From positions 43,186,753 to 43,250,752 of the forward strand of contig OW028575.1 in NCBI GenBank assembly GCA_932294295.1: a DNA stretch of 64,000 nucleotides. The letters are read 5' to 3'. Numbering within the stretch: position 1 is the first letter of the stretch; the number at the start of each line of letters is the position of its first letter. The translations under genes were made by a program, and so were the position numbers. The notes beneath the pieces were generated by a model. The model did not search any database. It was not told where the DNA came from and saw only the letters and a list, made by a program, of their open reading frames with translations. This document shows, in pieces, positions 21,291 through 33,139 of the stretch. Source of the stretch: Alitta virens. Taxonomy: Eukaryota > Annelida > Polychaeta > Phyllodocida > Nereididae.

Positions 21291-21629
21291 TCATTGTTTT
21301 CCAGAAATCCTTGTTTTTTGTACCCATTTGACATTTCTCTCCAAATATTTTTTAATCTCTTTTCTTTTTATCAATGTTACAATGTTTCTGTGTTTTCTGT
21401 ATTGGGCAAGATTGGTTATATTTCTATGCTTGAAGAATTTATTCTTGTCCTGATTGCGCTTCAGAATAGCCTCTTTGAGTTCTTTAGTCATACATTGAAA
21501 GTCAGTTACTTTAATGACTTTTTGCCTTTTAGGTGCATGCTTGTCTAAAATGGTTATCAGTACAGTTTGTAACTTGTTGAAGGCCCTATTTACATCAACT
21601 TCTAGCATTGTAGTCAGTTCTAGGTTCAT
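21291..21629 (-). pseudogene. LINE linker between endonuclease and RT
   Basis: A 112-codon frame with KRQKVIKVTDFQCMTKELKE and KFFKHRNITNLAQYRKHRN, the basic linker usually found between endonuclease and RT in Jockey-type elements (D.HAP.k......PW...i). Frames are lost between this piece and both neighbouring domains. Confidence 0.65.
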
Positions 21630-21689
21630 GCTGCTAGTTCTGCATTCACTTGTTCATAGTTTATACTTGATAGCTTCCAATATATAACT

Positions 21690-22437
21690 ACTTTTTGGGT
21701 GGTATAGGAAGATGTTGTTTTAGTACACCACCCATGAGATTGTGGAAGTCACTAATACCAGTCCCTATCAAAAAACGTTTTGTGTACTTCCTATGTTTTG
21801 TTACAAGCATTACATCAATAAACGTTGGTTGATTAGATTTGAAACATGTCAGTTCATTAATTAAGTTTGTTCAGTTATACACAAGGCATAGAACAGACAG
21901 TGCATAATTATGTAACATGTTGAAGTTTAGATCACCTATGATTATTACATGTTCGTTTGGGTCATAAATACTTTAGCATGGGTCTTCAAAGTATATTTTG
22001 AAGTCGTTAGCATTGATCTATGGGTTTTTGTACATGCATACTATCATTATTTTATGGCCATTGTAGTTCAACTCAACTGACAGGACCAATAAGCATATAT
22101 TTTGAAAATATTGAATGTCTATTGTTAAGGGAATGTTTTTTAAAACATACACAAGGAGACCACCACTATTTGATCGCTTATCCTGTCTGTACATAGTGTA
22201 ATTTTCAACTTTATACAATGAGTTTTGATAGGAGGAATCTATTTTAGTTTCACTCAGTGCTAGTACTTCAAATCCGCTGCTCACTAGCAGACTGGATATT
22301 TCATCAAACTTAGGGGAGAAACTATTAACATTCAGATGACTTACTATTACATTGTTTGGATGCGAGTTTCTAATTTCTTTAGCCTTTAGAATGGACACTG
22401 TTTCATTACAATCAAATTCCTGTCTCATTACATGCAT
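21690..22437 (-). pseudogene. LINE AP-like endonuclease domain
   Basis: The 139-codon frame 22,018-22,437 gives the N-terminal endonuclease pattern (SHLNVNSFSPKFDEI, LALSETKIDSSY with the catalytic Glu, GGLLVYV). Below 22,018 another frame with stops shows VIIIGDLNFNM and TFIDVMLVTKH, then GISDFHNL. These are the GDLN, T.iD and S-D-H regions of the exonuclease-endonuclease-phosphatase fold. Frameshifts near 22,018 and several stops (for example after DPC) show that it is dead. Confidence 0.8.
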
Positions 22438-22889
22438 TGTTATTTAATGTATCATTCGTTACACTGATGTTGTTCTCATTTGATACTAAGCTACCATCTA
22501 AATCTATGACATGATTTTCTAAAGCATTGTCATTCGCAACAGTTTCTTTAAGGTCATTCCTAGATTTAACATTACCCATCACTATTATATCATTTCTAGA
22601 TTCATTACATGCTGAACCATCATTTATCACATTCTCCACAATATCATCATTAAACTTGTCAACATTCAAATTACTATTATCAACATTCAAAACAGTGTTA
22701 TCACAACTGAGCTTGGCATAGTCATTTGTGAGGACTACAGAGTTTGCTTCAACTGAGCAGTCATGGGCGGCCAGTCTTGCATGGCCAACTTCCTAGTATA
22801 CATCACTATTATGACGTTGTCTGTAGTGATCAGAGTGGCAGTGTTTTTTCTTGTGTCCAGAATTGCCACAATTCCAGTTGCAGTCGGTC

Positions 22890-23148
22890 AGCATTACTCG
22901 ATAAGGTGGCCCGGTTCTCCGCACCGGTAGCAGCATCTGGGCTGCTGGGTCCTCATAGCCCAATGACAACTAACAGTTCGTGCAGATACTGGGGTTTTCA
23001 GTTTGTTGCGGTACAGTATCCACAACTGGCCCAACATGTTTCGACCTTTGCCATCCTTACCATGTCCCCAAAATTCGTGGACTATATCCTCCACAATTTG
23101 TCTGTAAACAGTGTAATTTTCCACTTCAACTTTAAGTTTCAACTTCAA
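22890..23148 (-). pseudogene. LINE ORF1 remnant with CCHC zinc knuckles
   Basis: 84 codons ending in a CCHC knuckle, CYRCGEPGHLIE, followed by TAA and then Cys. The CX2CX4HX4C knuckle is complete except that its penultimate codon is a stop, probably a CAA-to-TAA change. A second knuckle-like CGNSGHKKKHC lies about 35 bp further on, in another frame. Gag-like ORF1 proteins with two or three knuckles bind RNA in Jockey-type LINEs. Position (5' of the endonuclease, same strand) fits. Confidence 0.75.
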
Positions 23149-24589
23149 CTTTAAGTTTCATTGCACCACTAATTGACCAGTGATATAAATGTATCCTACT
23201 ATTATAAAGAGACTAAGATAGCACTCTGGCTGAGCACATGGAATTTGGCCAGGATAGCTCATGGACATCACCATATGTTACGGTTTCTGTGCGTTTGCTG
23301 AACAACACAGGCATGAGGGTTTGCTGCATAGGCAGTGCTATGTTTCAAAATAAAGGAAATGTTTGAGAACATCTTCCTTGGTTAAGATTCTGTTGAAAAA
23401 GTTGGTTTCCCAAGGAGCAATGTGTTGTTATCCATTTTAAGACCTGGTCGCTCTATTGGCTCTACTGCGACATGGTAACTTCAAGTGGGTGGTGGCAAGG
23501 CTTAACTCAAAATTTGAAGGCGAAATTTCGCATGGTAGTTGATCTTTATCATAGGAATGGGAAAAGCAATCATTTTAAAAAACCACCAATTTTACAGCAC
23601 CCTTGTGTCTAGTGCACTGATAATTGTTCACCAAGTGGCTGACTAAAGCCCCGTTCCCACATAGCCGAGTTTCTCGTAGTCAACTCATAGTATTATGTAA
23701 CACGCTTCTCGGTCCCAATCCGTACTAAACTCTGCGACTACTCCTCGCACTCGGGAGATACTCGACGAGTAACTCCTGGGACTCGTAGCCAGCTCCTGAG
23801 ATTTGGAGCCGATAGCCGAGTATGCCGCGCTGCACGGCACACTCGGCGGATTTTCCAGGAGTTCAAAAACTCGGCCATGACTCGCCGAGTACCAGGAGTC
23901 ACTCGGCGAGTAACTCCTCTAACTTGCCGAGTTACTCCTCGAACTCGGCGAGTTACTCGGCGCTAATTTCACTCGTATTACACTCGGTGGAATGTTCAGG
24001 AGTGCGAGGAGTAGCACGGCGAGTTGTAGGAGTAACTCACCGAGTTGTAGGAGTAACTCGCCGAGTTCTACCTTTAGTACATGCATCATCAGCGTAGGGG
24101 GTCGTATATAATTTAAAAGGCCGCTGCTCCTCTAATATTAGTCCGATTTTCGTCAAATAAAGATTGTTTTGTAGTATTTTCGGATTGAAAATAGACCAAA
24201 TATTAAGCGAGATATTCGTCTGAGAATGTAGCTAGGTTGGCGGAGGCAAACAGTGGTGCTCTCGCAGACGTCCGCGCCCGGACTGTATCAATGCAGGTAA
24301 GGCTGAGCGCTACTTTAAAAGGCTGCTGCTCCCCTAATATTAGTCCGATTTTCGTCAAATAAATATTGAATTATAGTCGAGTTCATACTTATTCCACACA
24401 GATTTTCAGATTGAAAATAGACCAAATATTAAGCGAGATATTCGTCTGAGAAGGCAGGTAGTCTGGCGGCGGCAAGGTGCTCTGTGTATGGCCCTGACTT
24501 GAATGGTGTAATATTTTTGACCATTTTATATACATTGTTTGGATGAGCTTTATTGCAATTCATTTCTACTCATTCTGCCAACTGCCATG

Positions 24590-24885
24590 ACTGTTATGTC
24601 AATTGCTATTAGCATTTTGAATGATACAAAGAATGGGTGTAGAGAATACAGCAAATTCAATACATGTGTCAATTGCCTAATTGCCTAAATTGGGGTTATT
24701 TGACCTATCATTTCATGGTTTGTTCAAAGATGACACAGTAATTGCTATTAGCATTTTGAATGATACAAAGAATGGGTGTAGAGAATACAGCAAATGCTCA
24801 ATACATGTGTCAATTGCCTAATTGCCTAAATTGGGGTTCTTTGACCTGTCATTTCATGGTTTGTTCAAAGATGACACAGTAATAT
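24590..24885 (+). repeat. tandem duplication, about 142-bp period
   Basis: Two units run from CAATTGCTATTAGCATTTTG through AATGGGTGTAGAGAATACAG to TTCAAAGATGACACAGTAAT, differing at only a few bases. A single unit of this block is present in the other family members (for example 15,640-15,720). Confidence 0.85.
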
Positions 24886-24954
24886 GACATTGTCTTGATT
24901 GTCATTCACAATTACAAAAATATGTAATTGCTTTCATTAATTAAAAGCAATATA

Positions 24955-25310
24955 TTTTATTGTAATTACCAGGCAATGATTATATTTGTATAACTTTCTT
25001 ATCTTTTTGTGTTAATTTGAATCTTATTGTGATATTATGATCAGTATAAATTTGTGTATATTTTTGTAAAATTTAAATCTAATATTGATATTGTAATTAG
25101 TATTTGTGATTTGATCTGTGATTTTATTTTATTGTAATTACCAGGCAATGATTATATTTGTATAACTTTCTTATCTTTTTGTGTTAATTTGAATCTTATT
25201 GTGATATTATGATTAGTTTAAATTTGTGTATATTTTTGTAAAATTTAAATCTAATATTGATATTGTAATTAGTATTTGTGATTTGATCTGTGATTTTATT
25301 TGCTATCTTT
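24955..25310 (+). repeat. tandem duplication of about 177 bp
   Basis: Two head-to-tail units from ATTTTATTGTAATTACCAGG to GATTTGATCTGTGATTTTAT, almost identical. An inverted third copy lies in the A element at 27,690-27,885, so the segment belongs to the element family and was duplicated here. Confidence 0.85.
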
Positions 25311-25658
25311 AATTTACTTATACTGGTGCTCCCTGAAGCGTCCGCGCCCGGACTGTATTAATGCAGAAAGCTGAGCGCTTCTTTAAAAAGCTACTGCTCC
25401 CTTAATATTAGTCCGATTGTTTTGTAGGTATTTTCGGATCGAAAATAGACCAAATATTAAGCGAGATATGCATCTGAGAATGCAGGTAGGCTGGCGTCGG
25501 CCTATCATTCGACGGGTGACTCGTCGCTGTCGTAGCTACCTTGCTTCACCCGGCGAGTCACTCCTACATCTCGGCGAGTCACCCGCCGAACCCGCCGAGT
25601 AACTCGGCGAGTAACCCGCCGAGTCACTTTTTCCGCCAGAATTCGTCGCCAACTCCTC

Positions 25659-25698
25659 GTAAATAAATGTAAATTTATGTAAATTTACATTTATTTAC
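25659..25698. repeat. perfect 18-bp hairpin
   Basis: GTAAATAAATGTAAATTT, a 4-base ATGT spacer, then the exact complement. It lies just beyond the CpG array of the family C element and may mark its damaged right side. Confidence 0.9.
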
Positions 25699-25703
25699 AG
25701 TAA

Positions 25704-26137
25704 TTTCTTTAGATAGTAAGTCGGCATTTGAGGTACGATTGAGTCAGTTCAATACTATTTATGATTAATGTGTTGATTTTCACAGATTTTCGCGCATACT
25801 TATTATTATTGGACTAAATATCCATATAAGTTTTAAGATTTTTCTGACTACCATCCGTAAAAGTTGTCTTTATTTACTTGATTTATCTGTGTACTACTTG
25901 TATAATGAATGCATAATACAATGCATTGTTTGCGCACATTTTTGTGTTATCTTTTCTGTTCCAGAATATACAACTTTGAAGATTAGTCAAATTGACTAAG
26001 TGTTGACATTGGTCATTATGACTAATCATTCTATGGCCCAGATAACTGACCATTGTTGGTCAGAAATGCCAGGTTACATTAGCATTTTTGACTGACCTGA
26101 GGGGTATTAGTCATTTTGACCAACCCAAGTTGGTTAT
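25704..26137. other. no gene; cluster of short palindromic words
   Basis: Non-coding. Between 25,985 and 26,115 the words TTGACTAA, GGTCATTATGAC, CTGACCATTGTTGGTCAG and GTCATTTTGACC recur in both orientations, like the interior of a small MITE. I could not define ends. Confidence 0.4.
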
Positions 26138-26140
26138 TTA

Positions 26141-29100
26141 AGACACAGTCACAATGTCTAGGTCTCACATAGTCGGTTTTGCCGTAGTGATACTGTAGTA
26201 TTACGTAACGGTTATGCAACAGCTTTTTTTCGCCGGGTTGGCGCAGATTCTGGTGGCAAAAAGGGTTCTACGGATGACTCGATGGTTTCTACGGATGACT
26301 CGGCGGGTTCTACGGGTGACTTGGCGGGTTCTACGGGTGACTCGGCAATATTAGGGGAGCAGCAGCCTTTTAAAGTATATACAACCCCCCCCCCCCTGCA
26401 TACGCTGATGCTGACGCTGGTAGCAGTTGGCGAGTTACTCCTACAACTCTGCGGGTTACTCCTGGAAGCGGTTGAGTTAAGCCACTGTCACACGAGCCGG
26501 TTTTGCCGTAGTGAACCCGTAGAGTGACGTAACGGTTATGTAACAGCTCTTTTCCGCCGGTTTGGCAAAAAGGGGCGGGGCAGCACCCGCCGGGTTACCC
26601 GCCCGGTGCTACGGGTTACCCGCCGGCTGCCACGGGTTACCCGCTGGCTTCCACGGGTGACTCGGCAGGTTCTACGGGTGACTCGGCGGGTTCTATGGGT
26701 TACTCGGTGGGTTCTACGGGTTACTCGCCGAGTTGTAGGAGTAAGCCGGCGAGTAGTAGGAGTAACTCGCAGCTTCCAGGAGTATACTTTAAAAGGCTGC
26801 TGCTCCCCTAATATTAGTCCGATTTTCGTTAAATAAGAACTAAATTGTAGTATAGTTTATACTGATTCCATACCTGTTTTCGGATCGAAAATATACCAAA
26901 TATTGAGCGAGTTATGTGTCTGAGAAGGTAGCTAGGTTGGCGGAGGCAAACAGTGGTGCTCTCGCAGACGTCCGCGCTGGGACTGTTTCAATGCTAACAT
27001 TTTGAATAATACAAAGAATGGGGTAAGTCATGCTTTTTCATCATTGATCACAAGCATTGATTGAAATTCTGAATTTCAACTGATTCCTGTTTATTATGCA
27101 TATTAAAGAGGGAGATTGTTTTGATCATGGATGGAACATGCCATATCAATTTTAATTCCAGTTGGATTATTTTCAGAAACAACAACAAGAACGAAATATT
27201 GATAATTTATATAAAATGAAATAAATATCTAAAATGATTACTCTAAACTAGAGTATATCTATCTATAGATAGTTGTTATAACTCCATAGACATCTTTATC
27301 AAGTCGGAATTTTATTGGCAACAAGCCAACAAACATTGTTTTATTTTCGTTTTTTGTTGATTACGAATCAATGAATTATTGATAGTAACATATTATTAGG
27401 TGAAGATCTTATAACTATCTGTCTATCTACATATCTACATATCTATACTCTATGAGGTATTACTAACTTTATTAACAAGAATATTCTTGTTTGTGCCCAG
27501 TATACTCCATTAATTTTCCCCACCTTAACTATTATATAAATTCTGCACATTTCCCTGAATAATTCAGTCTTTATTTGACGAAAATCGGATATGTATATAG
27601 ACAGATAGTTTAGAGAGACAGATAGATTTATATGCTTATTATATAATATAGAATATCTAGCTTAATATTTGGTCCATATAAGTACATAAAAGATAGCAAA
27701 TAAAATCACAGATCAAATCACAAATACTAATTACAATATCAATATTAGATTTAAATTTTACAAAAATATACACAAATACTGATCAAAATATCACAATAAG
27801 ATTCAATGTTCACATGTATAAAAAAATACCAATATACAAAAATAATCATTGCCTGGTAATTACAATAGAATACATTGTTTTTAATTAATGAAAGCAATTA
27901 CATCTTTTTGTTATTGTGAATGACAATCAAGACAATGTCATATTACTGTGTCATCTTTGAACAAACTATGAAATGACAGGTCAAAGAACCCCAATTTAGG
28001 CAATTAGGCAATTAGGCAATTGACACATGTATTGAGCATTTGCTGTATTCTCTACACCCATTCTTTGTATCATTCAAAATGCTAATAGCAATTGGCATAA
28101 CGGTCATGGCAGTTGGCAGAATGAGTAGAAATGAATTGCAATAAAGCTCATCCAAACAATGTATATATATCATGGTCAAAAATATTGACCACACCATTCA
28201 AGTCATGACCATACACAGAGCACCTGGCCGCCGCCAGAGAACTGCATTCTCAGATGAATATCTCGCTTAATATTTGGTCTATTTTCAATCCGAAAACATG
28301 ATGGAATCAGTATGAACTATGCTACAATACAGTTTTAATTTGACGAAAATCGGACTAATATTAGGGGAGCAGCAGCCTTTTAAAGAAGCGCTCAGCCCTT
28401 CCTGCATTGATACAGTCAGGGCGCGGACGTCTGCGAGAGCACCACTGTTTGCCTCCGCCAACCTAGCTACCTTCTCAGACGAATATCTCGCTTAATATTT
28501 GGTTTATTTTCAATCAGAAAACACGTATGGAATCAGTATGATTTATACTACAATTCAGACAACTGCCTTCAAGACAACTGCCTTCTCAGACAAATATCTC
28601 GGTTAATATTCGGGTGTTTTTTAATCTGAAAATACGTATGGAATCAGTATGAGCTATACTGCCATTCAATCTTTATTTGAGGAAAATCAGACTAATATTA
28701 GAGGAGCAGCAGCCTTTTAAATTATATACAACCCCCCCTCCCTGCCTACGCTGACGCTGGTAGCAAAAAGCCGGCGGGTTACCCGTGAAAGCCGCCGGGT
28801 TACCCGTAGAACCCCTCAACAAGCCGCCGGGGCGCAATTAGGGACGGATAATTCGCCAGGTTCTACGGGCCACCCGCCGGCTTACACGGGTCACCCGCCG
28901 GCTTCCAGGGGTATTTTTTATTTTTTTTACACCCGTGAGATTTCTACAGTTGTGCCATGCAAGCATAGCACAACCGGCTACCGGGCCGGGTTTCGCGGCT
29001 TGGCCAAGGGTCCCACGGGTGCTTGCCGGGTATCCACGGGTGGCCGTATTGGGGCCGCCGGCTTGGAGCCGGGTAGCGATTTCCGCAACTATTATGTAAT

Positions 29101-29417
29101 ACTATGGGTTCACTACGGCAAAACCGGCTCGTGTGACAGTGGCTTTACTCCTACTACCTGTTGGCTTACTCCTAGTAAAACGCCGGCTTTACTACAGGTA
29201 AAATTAGAGACGGATAACTTGCTGACTTCGACGGGTATTCCGCCGACTTTCGACGGTTTTTGGACACCCGAAACTCCCAGCTTGGCCAAGAGTCCCAGGA
29301 GTCACTCGACGGGTATCGGCGGGTAGCCGTCAGGTTTTAGACGGGTAGCCCGTTGCATAACCGTTGCGTAATACTACGGGTTCACTACGGCAAAACCGGC
29401 TATGTGACATGGGGGCT
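26141..29417. mobile_element. DNA element of the A/B/C/D group (family B), split by an A element
   Basis: The right end reads inward, as complement, AGCCCCCATGTCACATAGCC then GGTTTTGCCGTAGTGAACCC and GTAGTATTACGCAAC. The left side (from about 26,141-26,155) has TCTCACATAGTCGG with the same continuation to GGTTATGCAAC, so the inverted ends extend about 50 bp. The outermost 15-20 bp on the left are diverged. Its arms (to 26,479 and from 29,148) carry TACGGATGACTCGGCGGG- and CGACGGGTAT-type CpG words. A complete family A copy sits between. Confidence 0.7.
26480..29144. mobile_element. family A element, copy 2, nested in family B
   Basis: Ends AGCCACTGTCACACGAGCCG and complement, with TTA on both sides (26,477-26,479; 29,145-29,147). 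The 2.67-kb interior repeats the plan of copy 1: CpG array (26,580-26,770), 145-bp monomers (26,785 direct; 28,243, 28,460 and 28,560 inverted), inverted AT-rich blocks and a distal CpG array (28,760-28,910). It also contains a small block with inverted TATCTATCTATAGATAG-type arms (27,248-27,455). No transposase frame is present. Confidence 0.8.
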
Positions 29418-29656
29418 TAAGGACTTAGTCAATAAAGGCTAACTTTCTGGTCAAGAAAATTTTCAGTCCAATGCTGCTAGGCCTATGGAATATGTGCTGC
29501 AGAAACACCCAAAAAGAGTGTTTTTTTTATCTTATGCTTATGATCTTGACTTTGACTTAGAAATGGGAAATAAAATATTGACCAGAAACTTTGTTCAACT
29601 TGGTCTTATATGAATGAACGGTCCAGCAACAATATTGATACTCAATTATCCTCCTT

Positions 29657-29710
29657 CCCAGATAGCATTCCAAATCAGGCTAGCATTGCCAGCGTTGGAA
29701 CATTTTGTAT
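29657..29710. mobile_element. MITE fragment (family K)
   Basis: Left end CCCAGATAGCATTCCAAATC with the family's AGGCTAGCATTGCC continuation. I see no right end, so it is truncated. Confidence 0.65.
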
Positions 29711-30014
29711 AATGCTCAACTCGGTGATATAGCTATAGTGTATACATGTTGGCCCCAATGTAAATGCAAATTTTGTGAAAAAGTCCATCGTACTACATGA
29801 CTTGAAATAAACAATACTTGATAAAAATTCCAAGTCAAATTTTTTTTTAATAGTTATTCATGATGTCATAAATGTGAGAGATAATTTATTTTGATAGACT
29901 TTTAAAACTCGAACAAGAAATTTCATTCTGTGCCCAGCTGTGCAGCTTCGATAAAGATTTTTCTTTGTGTGATATTTAGGTGATGTGTACTTCTACGTCT
30001 ATGTCTTACATTTA
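29711..30014. other. no gene seen
   Basis: AT-rich and non-coding, without recognisable repeats. Confidence 0.4.
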
Positions 30015-30092
30015 CAGCCAAACTCATAGAGTTGGAAAAAAATTTCATAGACGTTGAAGCTAAATCCAGATGACATCATGTGAGTCCATAAC
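30015..30092. mobile_element. half copy of TA-flanked hairpin MITE (family L)
   Basis: Starts CAGCCAAACTCATAGAGTTG after TA and continues to CAGATGACATCATGTGA. Only the left arm remains. Confidence 0.75.
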
Positions 30093-31099
30093 ACTTGCCT
30101 TTGTATTTTATTTTTTATTTCTGAATATCATTTTAGTGGCCAAAGATTTTGGGCATTTAATTGCCATGCGTTGCTTTCTGTGACAGTCACACTGTTTATG
30201 CCCTAAAGTTTCTTTCAAATCAGCGAGCAAAATGGAATGGCTGCATAACAACTTGGCAAAGTGCTAATTAATATTTGGCATTTTTCAAATTCATGTTTTT
30301 TTTTAATTTAATAATTAAAATAATTGCAATACCTCTGAAACCAAATTTAAAAAAAATAATTTGCAGTAGTTTGATGTAAATGTGGGATTTTGAAGTTGTA
30401 TAATAACTTCACATAGAGCACCATATTTTAAGCTATTAGATAATCGCTAATTTATAACAGAATGAACCTGCCCTAAGGGACACTTGTGTAGAACGGTAAC
30501 CTACTGTAGATGGTCTCTACATTTCAACCCCCTCAGTATTTTCATCGTTTTACCCTCTATAAAACAGCCACCTGTCTTGGGTCACCGCTTAACTCAGGTC
30601 TTACTGCAATCAAATATATGCAGGGGCCCCACGATGAGATTCAGCCTAGGGCCTCCAGAAGCCTTTGTCAGGCTCTGGTGTGCACATCGAATGTGAATAA
30701 CATTAAGAGGGTCCCACACACCCATTGAAGTCTCAATGGAGTCAAGCTGAGACTGATGAAGGTTGCTGTGCACTATGTGAAGTAGGGTGACAAGCTTGGC
30801 ACAGTTACCAGGGAAACGCAGCACAGAATTATTCTGAGCTGAGATGACAAGTACTTTTGGTCTGTGAAGAACTCTGCGAAGAACTCTGTCAAAAGGAATT
30901 ATGCAACCAGCTCATAAATGTAGAAACTTTTTAGCATAAATTACTCACTGAGCAAGATTTGCACATTCCAGCAGTCAATAAAAATATAGGCTGCGCAACA
31001 GAAAACCCTTCGCGAATGGCCACAAAGTACAAAAGCGCCATAAACATTGTTTAAATCCTCTTTAACTAATTTATGTAGTTCAGCAGCAGGACATTGACC
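30093..31099. other. no gene seen
   Basis: Three overlapping frames around 30,484-30,824 on both strands have no recognisable domain. Otherwise AT-rich and non-coding. Confidence 0.4.
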
Positions 31100-31400
31100 T
31101 TTTGTATGTTATTCTTGTCCATCCAAGACAATCACAATATTTATTGATAGTGTTGAACAAATTGGAAATCAATAGGAAGCACACAGGGCAAACTCAGATG
31201 GTGTTTCTTACAGCTGTGTGAGATGTTGTTTTGAGCACCTTTGATAATAATATTGATATCTATTAATAAATAATCTAATCTGCAACGTTACCAAAAATTA
31301 AACCTTAGGTCCTTTAAATTTGTATCCAAAATGTATATTTTAACTGCCTTTTATGAGGCAAATAAAATCAATACCAATACCAATTCTACTGTAGGAGGTA
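31100..31400 (-). repeat. dispersed repeat (partner of 14,122)
   Basis: Inverted copy of 14,122-14,460, from GACAATCACAATATTTATTG through AGGAAGCACACAGGGCAAAC to ATACCAATACCAATTCTAC. It establishes a non-coding family at least 300 bp long. Confidence 0.75.
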
Positions 31401-31453
31401 TTAATGAATATAATATTGCATGACATGTACATGTATGTCATGTTTGGTATCAA

Positions 31454-31543
31454 TCTATAATTTTGAAAACATGCTTCTGAGGTCATTTATTCAACAAATC
31501 TATAATTTTGAAAACATGCTTCTGAGGTCATTTATTCAACAAA
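31454..31543 (+). repeat. perfect 45-bp tandem duplication
   Basis: TCTATAATTTTGAAAACATG and the following 25 bp occur twice without a mismatch, which implies a very recent event. Confidence 0.95.
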
Positions 31544-31755
31544 TTCATATCTGGCAAAGTTTCATTATTGAACTAGGAGTCTAAATAACATTCTGACAGT
31601 CTTGATAGCCACATGTAGTGTTACATAACAGACAATGTATGGCTTGCATAATTCCACATGTCACAGAGCAAGGCCCTGCAGGGAGTTAAGTTTTTATGTA
31701 TTACATTGACTCAGAGACTATCAGGTAAATAGTGGTTTTTCCTAATTTCCCTTAA

Positions 31756-32810
31756 AGGGGTACTTTGCCTCTCAGAAGTTAGCTTGGGTCCATTGAAACA
31801 CATCCATGCTATTCATAACTTGTATACATGCTTTGGTAAAGTAATATCCTGCATTTATTGGTCCCATGTTGTGAACCACGGAGGCCGTCATTTTGGACTA
31901 TCCCGGGTGTTTTGCACACACCGGAAATACGTCACTGTTGTCCTGGTGAGAACTGAGAGTTTCAGAAACAGGTGTTAATTGCACTTGAGCTCCTAATTTG
32001 TTAAGAACATGTTACGGTTCTCACCAAGTGTCAAGTAAATTGGCTTTGAAAAATTTGAGACAATGTACATAAGTGTCTCATTTACGCATGGACAATTAAT
32101 TGAATTGAAAATTACGGCCCCTTCACCTTGATCGCATGCTGAGAAATATTGATTGAAGTCAATTGACTTTGTAATATAACTATTGAATGTTTGAATAACT
32201 GAGTACTATGAATATATAAAGCATATAGATAGGGGGCCTATATTTATATATAAACTCAAATGGAAAATAAAATAAAATCATAAAAACAGTTTAAAATCAT
32301 AAAAGCAAATAACTGTATAAGTAAGTTCGTAAAAAATACTCATCAGTCCAAAGCTTTACATAATTATCATGATAAATGTTATAGCTATCAACAAAACCAT
32401 TGCTCTCATCTTGACCTGAACAATAATTTCTCCCTGGTTCGTAATGGCTTATACAAGAAAGTCTATGTAAATATGTGTGTGACATAGACTTTCTTGTAAT
32501 CAACTTGTCCTATGGACAATTTTAAAACTTCAATTGTCTGTTAAGTGAATTTGAAGGCATTTGCCGAGGAAATGGTGTATTGAGTGCAATCTGTGCATAG
32601 TTATTAGTTAATATGTAGGTAGCCTAGCTGCATACATACATTCAGTAGGACGTAAGTGATGTCGCTAACCTGGCGTGCCGTGTGCAATAATGGCGGCCAC
32701 CTAAGTGTTGGCGGTTGGTGCAAATTGCACTAATAACTGTCCTAAAACCACACTGAACTTGACTTTTAGACATACTGCTTTACATGCAAATTTCCTTTAT
32801 TAGTTCCCCT
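31756..32810. mobile_element. candidate DNA element flanked by TTAA
   Basis: TTAA followed by AGGGGTACT at the left and AGTTCCCCT followed by TTAA at the right gives a 9-bp inverted end with one mismatch and identical 4-bp flanks. TTAA is the piggyBac signature; TTA with an AAGGGG end would fit PIF/Harbinger instead. No transposase is visible in the 1,055 bp. The short ends leave real room for coincidence. Confidence 0.4.
32453..32497. repeat. perfect 16-bp hairpin
   Basis: ACAAGAAAGTCTATGT and its exact complement, separated by 13 bases. It stands alone in the window and lies inside the TTAA-flanked candidate. Confidence 0.9.
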
Positions 32811-32814
32811 TTAA

Positions 32815-33139
32815 TATAATTGTTAGTCAGGGGTCTAAGCTCCAAAATTTGGCTTAATCGTTCACTTTGTGATACAGCTCTGAAACTTTGCACAATGATA
32901 GAGGGGGTCAAATACCATGATTTTTGGATATGGAACCACCTCTAAAAACTTCCTGTTACAGAGCACGGTTGCCATAGAAACGGAAAATTGCATTTTTCAA
33001 CATTACACAGAAACGTTAATATAATAATATTTCTATAATCCACAACTCCACCCATTGTTATAAAATTAATAGCCTATGATACTGGAATGGAAATAGTGTA
33101 AAGACCTCGGTGGTCAAAGGTCGAGGTCACAATAGCAGT
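32815..33139. other. no gene seen
   Basis: AT-rich, with GGTTGCCATAGAAACGG near 32,968, a word also echoed in the following repeat region. Confidence 0.4.

Larger units (their letters stand above)
19165..23160 (-). mobile_element. near full-length but decayed LINE (Jockey/CR1-L2-like)
   Basis: About 4.0 kb on the minus strand. In order from 23,160 down it holds an ORF1 piece with zinc knuckles, an Asn/Asp-rich linker (22,412-22,690), an AP-like endonuclease, the reverse transcriptase and a C-terminal region. A 3' UTR follows, ending in AATAAATTTTACTTA and a TAC-rich simple tail near 19,170-19,195. Every domain is split by frameshifts or stops, so it cannot be active. The 5'-truncated LINE at 50,726 belongs to a related lineage. 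No target duplication was identified. Confidence 0.85.
23647..25650. mobile_element. palindromic DNA element of the A/B/C/D group (family C)
   Basis: The left end AGCCCCGTTCCCACATAGCC follows TAA (23,644-23,646) and continues TTTCTCGTAGTCAACTC and TAGTATTATGTAAC, a diverged version of the A terminus. The CpG-rich array here is built on ACTCGGCGAGTTACTCC words (23,740-24,070; partly again at 25,505-25,640). Three units of the 145-bp monomer (24,105; 24,313; 25,383) and the GATGAGCTTTATTGCAATT block are shared with family A. I cannot find a matching right terminus, so the copy is truncated or rearranged near 25,650. Confidence 0.65.
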
